NCBI GenBank assembly: GCA_024280195.1
Contig: JAJRQP010000033.1
Location: 1 to 19,090 of the forward strand
Direction of reading: 5' to 3'
Source: Bacteroidota bacterium
GTDB taxonomy: Bacteria > Bacteroidota > Bacteroidia > Flavobacteriales_D > Crocinitomicaceae
DNA: 19,090 nt
Made by a program: the position numbers and the translations under genes. This document shows positions 1 to 5,122 of this stretch, one piece after another. How positions within the stretch are numbered: the stretch's first letter is position 1; each line of letters opens with the position of its first letter. The notes under the pieces are model-generated. The model had not been told where the DNA came from. It was given only the letters and a program-made list of their open reading frames with translations, and searched no databases.

Positions 1-52
1 ACAAGAGTTAATGCTGTTGGGTAGGTTGTATACAGAAAGTATGATAGCCCCC

Positions 53-105
53 CCGCTAGTCCGCGAATAGCAAACTAAACCGCTGGTTCGAGATTGCATC
101 TCGGA
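53..105. repeat. 53-bp hairpin-rich repeat, copy 1
   Basis: This copy matches positions 627-679 at 52 of 53 bases, in the same orientation. It contains three small potential hairpins in a row: GCTA/TAGC around a 9-base loop, AACC-GCT-GGTT, and CGAGAT-TGC-ATCTCG. The only difference between the copies lies in the loop of the last hairpin, so the stem is preserved. It sits downstream of the minus-strand small-gene pair, with no T-run after the hairpins, so it is not an obvious terminator. A 9-bp inverted repeat (GCTGTTGGG at 13-21, its complement at 130-138) brackets it. It resembles a REP-like interspersed palindromic element, which is inference. Confidence 0.85.
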
Positions 106-138
106 CCAAACGTAAAAGAGTATCTCTATCCCAACAGC

Positions 139-354
139 TTACTTTTTCTTATCTTTTCTTTTGTAGAACAACTTATAAAGCCAACTATTAGATAACCAAC
201 GCGCCATTTTTTCAGTTTCTTCAATACCTTTTTTGAGTTCTTCTTCGTTATCATATATCTTCCCCATAAAAGCAAAACGTCCATCATCAAGTCGGTAAAC
301 TCCTATGTTTTCCATAGACTTTTTTTTTATCTCTTTCTCCGTTGCTTTTTCCAT
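139..354 (-). CDS. small hypothetical protein, 71 aa, charged
   Basis: I do not recognise this protein. The first 14 residues are very rich in Lys and Glu. A compact middle follows (VYRLDDGRFAFMGKIYDN), then an acidic helix-like stretch (EEELKKGIEETEKMARWL) and a strongly basic tail ending in KRKDKKK. No signal peptide or membrane segment is visible, so it is probably cytoplasmic. The ATG lies only three bases after the stop of the upstream minus-strand reading frame (358-599), which favours this start over an internal Met at 315 and suggests the two genes were co-transcribed. Both lie between two copies of a 53-bp repeat. Confidence that it is a real gene is moderate, because it is short and has no recognised family. 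Confidence 0.5.
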   Translation of the reverse strand: MEKATEKEIKKKSMENIGVYRLDDGRFAFMGKIYDNEEELKKGIEETEKMARWLSNSWLYKLFYKRKDKKK

Positions 355-357
355 TAT

Positions 358-599
358 TTAGGCATATGTTTTTCTGTTTTTAATCTCTCTAATCACAGCA
401 TCAAGGGTAAAGAATACTTGCTGTTGTTCCTTGTCAGAAAACGTTCCAATCTCTTTTAATACTTTTAATGTCTGTTGCTAATAGGTGCTAACAAGTTACT
501 AGCAATTTCTATCCCCTTACTAAATTGGAGATACATAAAAAAGCCAATTACGACAACTAGCACACCAAAAATAATAAGCGTTTTTTTATCAAAATTCAT
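358..599 (-). pseudogene. frameshifted small membrane protein (about 80 aa if repaired)
   Basis: From ATG 599, the frame gives a short basic N-terminus (MNFDKK), a hydrophobic segment of about 18 residues (TLIIFGVLVVVIGFFMYL), then QFSKGIEIASNLLAPISNRH and a stop at 465. In the next frame, coding-like sequence resumes at once: QQTLKVLKEIGTF, SDKEQQQVFF, TLDAVIREIKNRKTYA, ending in TAA at 358-360, three bases before the next gene's ATG. Adding one base near 477-481 joins the halves into one 80-residue protein with an N-terminal membrane anchor and a helical, charged cytoplasmic or periplasmic domain. The family is unknown. A recent single-base deletion or a sequencing error is the simplest reading. 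No slippery heptamer is seen at the junction, so programmed frameshifting is unlikely. As it stands, only a 44-residue peptide is made. Confidence 0.55.
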
Positions 600-626
600 A
601 TAAGTTAACTTTAGTTTAAATACCCT

Positions 627-679
627 CCGCTAGTCCGCGAATAGCAAACTAAACCGCTGGTTCGAGATTTCATCTCGGA
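627..679. repeat. 53-bp hairpin-rich repeat, copy 2
   Basis: This is the same orientation and the same three hairpins as positions 53-105, with one substitution in the loop of the CGAGAT/ATCTCG hairpin. It lies just upstream of the start of the minus-strand small-gene pair, so the two copies bracket that pair as direct repeats about 574 bp apart. It runs straight into the first of three ATGCGAATT motifs (679-687). Confidence 0.85.
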
Positions 680-1188
680 TGCGAATTCCACCTGATTCCG
701 CAACAAAACAGTCCCGAAGTTGGGCATTAGTTAAGGGATGCGAATTGTTTGGAGAGAGATAAGATAAAGAGTTTAGATTGGAGATTGCCAAGTTTGGATG
801 CTGTTTGGAGATGTTGTAAGCCTTCTGTTTGTTTATTCAGATGGAAATAGTGTATAATTCCAAGATGGTATAAAGCAGAATCGTTATCGGGTTCGTTTTT
901 AAGGGAAGCTTACCTTAGCACTTATAGTGTTATTGAATAAAAAAGGTTTTTTTAAGAAATGGTTTCCTGAAACAATCAAATAGCGGGAATAAAGACTAAG
1001 CCCAATAACTAAGCATGCGAATTGCCGATAAGTCAAGTTTGTATGCTATGTTGATAACCGAGTTTACGAGCTCACCGTAGGTAAACCCGTTTTCAGAATC
1101 TCCGCTGATTCTGTAGCCTTTACTCTAAAAAGTAACACCTCTTTTTGTAGTCGATGTGTTTTAACGAACATTTCTGTTTTTAACTATG
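680..1188. other. non-coding, repeat-containing intergenic region
   Basis: No convincing gene is present on either strand. The stretch holds ATGCGAATT at 679-687, 738-746 and 1015-1023. The last two lie in a degenerate longer match: TAAG, the motif, G, then GATAAG and an AAGTTTG.ATGCT block (about 733-801 and 1011-1046). Two adjacent hairpins occupy 1059-1113. A T/A-rich self-complementary run lies near 937-953. Short open stretches around 830-940 show no start, no family signature and several stops. The region looks like remnants of small interspersed repeats, which is inference. Confidence 0.6.
1059..1113. repeat. two adjacent hairpins of unknown role
   Basis: The first inverted repeat pairs 1059-1067 with 1081-1089 (8 of 9 matches, 13-base loop). 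The second pairs CAGAATC at 1094-1100 with GATTCTG at 1107-1113 perfectly across a 6-base loop. Neither is followed by a T-run on either strand, so they do not look like intrinsic terminators. They lie 100-150 bp upstream of fabI. Confidence 0.5.
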
Positions 1189-1215
1189 TTTTACTCATAT
1201 TTCCATGAATAATTA

Positions 1216-1223
1216 TACATTTG
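1216..1223 (+). promoter_or_regulatory. fabI promoter, -7 box (TACATTTG)
   Basis: This is a perfect match to the Bacteroidota -7 consensus TAnnTTTG, ending 18 bases before the fabI ATG at 1242. A T-rich stretch at about 1187-1194 may serve as a weak -33 element, but its spacing is long. Transcription would start near 1229-1231, giving a very short leader. The box overlaps the possible upstream TTG start at 1221, which argues against that start. Confidence 0.5.
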
Positions 1224-1232
1224 TATACAAAT
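1219..1232. promoter_or_regulatory. perfect 14-bp palindrome at the fabI promoter, candidate operator
   Basis: ATTTGTATACAAAT is a perfect inverted repeat (7 + 7, no spacer). It overlaps the 3' half of the -7 box and the expected transcription start. That is where a dimeric repressor would block initiation. The regulator is unknown, and none is encoded in the window. AT-rich DNA produces some palindromes by chance, so confidence is moderate. Confidence 0.4.
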
Positions 1233-1241
1233 AAGATAATT

Positions 1242-2054
1242 ATGTCAACAAATATTCTGAAAGGAAAACGAGGTATTATATTCGGTGCGTTAAACGAGCA
1301 GTCTATTGCATGGAAGGTAGCCGAAAGAGCGCATGAAGAAGGAGCAACTTTTGTTCTTACCAATGCACCTATCGCAATGCGAATGGGAGAGATTAATAAA
1401 CTTGCTGAAACAACAGGAAGCCAAATTATTCCTGCTGATGCAACGAGTGTTGAAGATTTAGAGAACTTGATTTCTCAATCAATGGAAATTTTAGGAGGGA
1501 AGATTGATTTTATTCTTCATTCTATTGGAATGTCTATCAATGTACGTAAAGGGCGTCATTACACAGATCAAAAATATGATTTCACACACAAAGGATTAGA
1601 TGTTTCGGCATTGTCTTTTCACAAAGTGATGCAGACTGCTATGAAGCAAGATGCAATGAGTGAGTGGGGTTCTATTGTTGCCTTGACATACATTGCAGCA
1701 CAAAGAACATTCCCAGATTACAACGATATGGCAGATAACAAGTCGTATTTAGAATCAATTGCAAGAAGTTTTGGTTACCACTACGGTATTGCTAAGAAAG
1801 TGAGAGTGAATACAATTTCTCAGTCACCAACGATGACAACAGCAGGAAGTGGAGTGAAAGGGTTCAATGAATTCATTAACTACTCTGATCAAATGTCTCC
1901 ACTTGGAAATGCAGATGCAAAAGCGTGTGCTGATTACTGTATTTCTATGTTCTCTGATTTAACACGTTATGTGACAATGCAGAATCTTTTCCACGATGGA
2001 GGATTCTCTAATACGGGTGTTACGCAAGCAGTTATTGAGAAGTTCTCGGATTAG
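1242..2054 (+). CDS. fabI: enoyl-[acyl-carrier-protein] reductase (NADH), FabI type
   Basis: This enzyme reduces the trans-2-enoyl-ACP double bond, the last step of each fatty acid elongation cycle, in the cytoplasm. The 270-residue product is normal FabI length. It starts with a Rossmann nucleotide-binding segment (GALNEQSIAW, residues 15-24) equivalent to the GxxxxxSIA motif. It has D66 in the ADAT segment, an HSIG segment at 93-96, and the FabI active site: Tyr150, then Tyr160-x6-Lys167 (YNDMADNK), the spacing that separates FabI from ordinary short-chain dehydrogenases. The C-terminal segment resembles the FabI substrate-loop region (RVNTISQSPTMTTAGSG) followed by DGGFS. ATG 1242 is chosen over an in-frame TTG at 1221 because the TTG lies in the promoter box. 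It is a single-gene unit with its own promoter and terminator. Confidence 0.9.
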   Translation: MSTNILKGKRGIIFGALNEQSIAWKVAERAHEEGATFVLTNAPIAMRMGEINKLAETTGSQIIPADATSVEDLENLISQSMEILGGKIDFILHSIGMSINVRKGRHYTDQKYDFTHKGLDVSALSFHKVMQTAMKQDAMSEWGSIVALTYIAAQRTFPDYNDMADNKSYLESIARSFGYHYGIAKKVRVNTISQSPTMTTAGSGVKGFNEFINYSDQMSPLGNADAKACADYCISMFSDLTRYVTMQNLFHDGGFSNTGVTQAVIEKFSD

Positions 2055-2085
2055 GTTTTAATGGTTAACGGATTATAATGTATAG

Positions 2086-2103
2086 CGAATAATGTGTTAT
2101 TCG
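2086..2103. repeat. small perfect hairpin after fabI
   Basis: CGAATAA and TTATTCG pair across a TGTG loop. It is AT-rich and lies between the fabI stop and the main terminator hairpin. It may stabilise the 3' end of the transcript, but no T-run follows it. Confidence 0.4.
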
Positions 2104-2115
2104 AAATGATTATAA

Positions 2116-2145
2116 GAGGCTCGTACGATTGTACGGGTCTTTTTT
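2116..2145 (+). terminator. intrinsic terminator of fabI
   Basis: A stem built on CGTAC/GTACG around a GATT loop extends outward through further G-C, A-T and G-T pairs to about 11 pairs and is followed directly by six Ts. On the minus strand the same hairpin is followed by a weaker CTCTTAT, so it may also help end the convergent minus-strand operon whose last gene stops at 2159. Confidence 0.85.
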
Positions 2146-2158
2146 ACTGCTTTTTGAT

Positions 2159-2641
2159 TTAAAAGGAGGAGGGAGTCTCTTTTTTTACTGTAATTAGCCA
2201 AATTCCATACGGCAGAAAAAACAAGGACAAATATTTATTCAAACTAGTATTATCAATATGCAATAATTGAATCCTATCCTCTAGGTCAATAGAAAAAATA
2301 ATGAGGGATATGAGGGCAATACAGGGGATGATAGTTACTGTCAGAAAGTATAAACCAAATGCGCCAATTAGCATTCTTCCTCCGAAGGAAAATAAAGATA
2401 CGAATACAAGGACTAGAATAATAAAACTCAATATACTCGATGTTCTAATTATTTGAAGACTTCTTCTATTTATTGATGAAGTAATTTGAGTTGATTTTGA
2501 TGAAAATGAAAGAATTGTCAACCAAATCCAAAGAAAGAATAGATAAAATATTATACCCGAAATCACGTCAATTCCAAAGGCATAAAGTGAATATGTAAAA
2601 CCAAATGAAACTACTGTTCTAATAAGAATATTAGGTTTCAT
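2159..2641 (-). CDS. hypothetical membrane protein, 160 aa
   Basis: I do not recognise a family. The protein has four or five hydrophobic segments, at about residues 8-28, 28-46, 66-88, 91-120 and 137-152, separated by short charged or Ser/Asn-rich loops (SSKSTQITSSINRRS at 47-61, DLEDRIQLLHIDNTSLNKY near 119-137). It is therefore an inner-membrane protein with little soluble mass. It begins 11 bases after the stop of the DUF4199 gene and is the last gene of the rho operon. It does not show the DUF4293 pattern often found next to rho in Bacteroidota. No catalytic motif is seen. Confidence 0.65.
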   Translation of the reverse strand: MKPNILIRTVVSFGFTYSLYAFGIDVISGIIFYLFFLWIWLTILSFSSKSTQITSSINRRSLQIIRTSSILSFIILVLVFVSLFSFGGRMLIGAFGLYFLTVTIIPCIALISLIIFSIDLEDRIQLLHIDNTSLNKYLSLFFLPYGIWLITVKKETPSSF

Positions 2642-2652
2642 AGTGCAACAAT

Positions 2653-3207
2653 TTACGACTTAAAAACCACCTTCTGATAAATCACGGCAACGAAAATACT
2701 ATTTAACGTTGCTAATAATAACAAAGCCAGTAATGCCAATACCATTGTAGACTTTGCATTAATTGTATTAACAGGTCCTTGAATCATTCTTTCATAGATT
2801 TGTTCTTTGGTCATTACTTCAAAGTCCTCATTTTCTGCTCTTAGCCGTTTCAATTCCTTTGGGTCATCTAAACGTGTTTTCATCACATAAGTAATTTCAG
2901 CTACTCTGTGTGGAATGTAATTGGTGTCAATTTTTTCGTAGTAAAAAAACAAGAACACACTGACAACTAATGCATAAGGTACACCAGCAGTCATTCCACT
3001 TTTAATATCTGTCATTAAGCTAGTTGCTTCTTGTTGTTGTCTCTTTAGTTTAAAGACTCCAACAGATATTGCTAGAAGAATGCAAAGAATATTCAATAAA
3101 ACGGGAACTTTTACATCATAGCCAACAGCGTTTGTATAGAACAATACCATTTTGATAGCTATCCAAATAGCAGCGAATATCAATCCTACTTTAACAGTAA
3201 TTTTCAT
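2653..3207 (-). CDS. DUF4199 family membrane protein
   Basis: This 184-residue inner-membrane protein has two N-terminal hydrophobic segments (about 5-25 and 34-51), a short basic loop, a third segment (about 75-90), a charged helical region of about 55 residues (TRLDDPKELKRLRAENEDFEVMTKEQIYERM, about 111-141) and a last membrane segment (about 153-176). This layout, with the MTKEQIYERMI-type stretch before the last helix, is that of DUF4199, a Bacteroidota family of unknown function. Its ATG lies only 10 bases after the natural end of the rho reading frame at 3218, so it is almost certainly co-transcribed with rho. The family call is from memory of the pattern. Confidence 0.65.
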   Translation of the reverse strand: MKITVKVGLIFAAIWIAIKMVLFYTNAVGYDVKVPVLLNILCILLAISVGVFKLKRQQQEATSLMTDIKSGMTAGVPYALVVSVFLFFYYEKIDTNYIPHRVAEITYVMKTRLDDPKELKRLRAENEDFEVMTKEQIYERMIQGPVNTINAKSTMVLALLALLLLATLNSIFVAVIYQKVVFKS

Positions 3208-3217
3208 GTGAAAAATT

Positions 3218-3355
3218 TTATCCGTTCATAGTCGCTAAGAACTCTTCATTAGAAGTCGTAGATTCCATTCTAGATTTCATGAATTCCATTGCTTCAACCG
3301 GGTTCATATCTGCAATAAACTTACGAATCAACCAAATTCTTTGAAGAACATCTTA
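3218..3355 (-). other. stranded C-terminus of rho behind an in-frame TAA
   Basis: After the TAA at 3353-3355 the same frame stays open for 44 codons to a second TAA at 3218-3220. It reads DVLQRIWLIRKFIADMNPVE, AMEFMKSRME, then STTSNEEFLATMNG. This is the conserved Rho C-terminus; compare the E. coli pattern of an LQKMWILRK helix, an AMEFL helix and a final TNDDF segment. There are no other stops or frameshifts, so the interruption is recent, a sequence error, or read through. A one-base change from a sense codon (for example AAA Lys or CAA Gln) would explain it. Confidence 0.85.
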
Positions 3356-4918
3356 GTCAATTAATAAGTCTTCACGACGTGTACCAGAAGAGGTGATGTC
3401 AATTGCAGGGTAAATTCTTCTATTAGAAATTTTACGATCCAATTGTAATTCCATGTTACCAGTTCCTTTAAACTCTTCGAAGATAACTTCGTCCATTTTA
3501 GAACCAGTTTCTGTCAATGCAGTTGCAATGATAGAAAGAGAACCTCCATTTTCAATTTTACGAGCAGCACCAAAGAAACGTTTTGGTTTGTGTAATGCAT
3601 TAGCATCTACACCACCAGAAAGCACTTTTCCAGAAGCAGGAGAAACCGTATTGTAAGCTCTTGCTAAACGCGTAATAGAATCTAAAAGAATACAAACATC
3701 GTGTCCACATTCTACCATTCTTTTAGCTTTTTCTAGAACCATATTCGCCACTTTTACGTGTCGATCTGCAGGTTCATCAAAAGTAGATGCTATAACCTCT
3801 GCGTTTACCGATCTTGCCATATCCGTAACTTCCTCTGGACGTTCATCAATTAACAAAACAATTAAATAGGTCTCAGGATGATTCGCCGCAATGGCATTGG
3901 CAACATCTTTCAATAACATTGTCTTACCAGTCTTTGGTTGTGCGACAATCATACCACGTTGACCTTTACCGATAGGAGCAAATAAATCCATTACTCTCGT
4001 CGACATTGTTTCTTGCGAATGTCCTGTTAACTTAAATTTCTCATCTGGAAATAGGGGAGTCAAATATTGAAAAGGGACTCTATCTCTAATATAAGAAGGA
4101 TCTCTTCCGTTGATTGATTCAACCTTCACTAAAGGAAAGAATTTCTCTCCCTCTCTTGGTGGACGAATAGTTCCAACAACTGTATCTCCAGATTTTAATC
4201 CGAATAACTTAACTTGACTTTGCGATACGTAAATATCATCTGGAGAAGATAAGTAATTGTAATCAGATGAACGCAAGAATCCGTATCCATCTTGCATTAC
4301 TTCAAGAACACCTTCAGCAGATACGATACCAATTAAATTGTAAGTTTCTTCATCCTTTGTAGGTTGATTTTTGTTACGGTTATTTTGGTTGCGATTCTGA
4401 TTGTTTTGGCTGTTCCCGTTTTGATTGCGGTTGTTATTATTGTTTTTATTCTGGTTAGGGTTGCGATTTTCATTGTTCTGACCATCCTTCTTTTGATTGT
4501 CATTTTTGGGATGATTAGAACGTTTCTGTGGCTCCTTTTTATCGTTAGAATTCTCTGGCTTATTAGAAGTGTTTTTTACGTCTTCTTTTTTCTCAGAAGA
4601 AGGTTTTGAATCTTCTTCTTTGATAGCCTTCTCTGTTTTATTAACTACAGGTTCTTGCTCTGATTTTTTCACGACTGGAGCTTTGTTACTAAATAAATCA
4701 GCTTCCGTTTTAGGTGCATCTTCAGAGATAACTCTTTTCCTTGCTCTTTTCTTTTTTGGTCTCTCTTCTTTTTCTTCAGAAGATTTTTTTGATCCAGAAG
4801 CAGAAATAACTTCAATAAGTTCTGCTTTTTTAAATGTCTCAGTACCTTCAAGTCCTAGCATCTTTGCAAGGTCTCTTAATTCAGGTAGTTTTTTGCTTTC
4901 TAATACAGCTTTATCCAT
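3353..4918 (-). CDS. rho: transcription termination factor Rho, truncated by in-frame stop
   Basis: Rho is the hexameric RNA-dependent ATPase that ends transcription. From ATG 4918 the product is 521 residues; without the TAA at 3353 it would be 566. Domains in order are a Rho_N helical domain (1-45); a disordered linker (46-190), first Lys/Glu-rich then Asn/Gln-rich (150-187); the OB-fold RNA-binding domain (about 195-270, GYGFLR at 211-216); and the ATPase core. The core has Walker A QPKTGKT (327-333), the catalytic Glu of LLIDERPEEV, Walker B ILLDSITRLARAYN (410-423), the Q-loop GGVDANALHKPKRFFGAARK and the R-loop TGSKMDEVIFEEFKGTGN. The open frame extends to 5050, but Met at 4918 fits the family start (MDKAVLESKKLPELRDLAK). 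The missing C-terminal helices normally pack subunits, so the truncated form is probably impaired. Confidence 0.9.
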   Translation of the reverse strand: MDKAVLESKKLPELRDLAKMLGLEGTETFKKAELIEVISASGSKKSSEEKEERPKKKRARKRVISEDAPKTEADLFSNKAPVVKKSEQEPVVNKTEKAIKEEDSKPSSEKKEDVKNTSNKPENSNDKKEPQKRSNHPKNDNQKKDGQNNENRNPNQNKNNNNNRNQNGNSQNNQNRNQNNRNKNQPTKDEETYNLIGIVSAEGVLEVMQDGYGFLRSSDYNYLSSPDDIYVSQSQVKLFGLKSGDTVVGTIRPPREGEKFFPLVKVESINGRDPSYIRDRVPFQYLTPLFPDEKFKLTGHSQETMSTRVMDLFAPIGKGQRGMIVAQPKTGKTMLLKDVANAIAANHPETYLIVLLIDERPEEVTDMARSVNAEVIASTFDEPADRHVKVANMVLEKAKRMVECGHDVCILLDSITRLARAYNTVSPASGKVLSGGVDANALHKPKRFFGAARKIENGGSLSIIATALTETGSKMDEVIFEEFKGTGNMELQLDRKISNRRIYPAIDITSSGTRREDLLID

Positions 4919-5020
4919 GTAATATATAAATGATTGTTCTAACGTTTTGTAGAAATAATGATACTCTTTAGTTGGGAAAATTTTTCGCGAAATGCGAATC
5001 GAAAACGTAATTCGATGGAA

Positions 5021-5050
5021 CAATGATACGAATAATATTTTTAATAACAA
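5021..5050 (-). promoter_or_regulatory. candidate rho promoter
   Basis: Read on the minus strand, TTG (complement of 5048-5050), a 19-base spacer and TATCATTG (complement of 5021-5028) match the Bacteroidota TTG/TAnnTTTG arrangement except for one base. The resulting leader to ATG 4918 would be roughly 95 bases and contains short inverted repeats around 4984-5015. That leaves room for leader-based control, as known for rho in other bacteria. Confidence 0.4.
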
Positions 5051-5067
5051 TTTAAGATAAAGATTAA

Positions 5068-5096
5068 TTGATAAATTACATAAGGTGTTATCTTTA
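5068..5096 (+). promoter_or_regulatory. candidate promoter of the GH92 gene
   Basis: TTG at 5068-5070, an 18-base spacer and TATCTTTA at 5089-5096 match the Bacteroidota consensus except for the last base. It lies 27 bases before the first ATG, in the divergent region shared with rho. Confidence 0.4.
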
Positions 5097-5122
5097 TAAA
5101 ATTATTTTTAAGTTCTAAAAAA

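Noticed and set aside
53..679. Integron cassette flanked by attC sites
   Set aside because: The repeats are direct and hairpin-rich like attC sites, but the ends of each 53-bp unit are not complementary to each other, no RYYYAAC/GTTRRRY pair is present, and no integrase is in the window.
53..679. CRISPR array
   Set aside because: Only two copies about 574 bp apart with genes between them; no regular spacers and no cas genes.
820..945. Possible degraded coding region
   Set aside because: Short open stretches exist, but they contain stops, lack a start and show no recognisable family, so no gene or pseudogene is called.
1221..1241. TTG start for fabI at 1221
   Set aside because: It overlaps the -7 promoter box and would precede the expected transcription start; ATG 1242 gives the usual FabI N-terminus.
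4364..4922. Plus-strand open frames opposite the rho linker
   Set aside because: Their hydrophobic or Ser/Phe-rich translations mirror the Asn/Lys/Glu-rich rho codons on the other strand; rho is the real gene here.
4919..5050. Upstream 44-residue extension of rho (open to 5050)
   Set aside because: The extension is Phe/Tyr/Ile-rich with no family similarity, overlaps the likely promoter, and Met at 4918 gives the expected Rho start.
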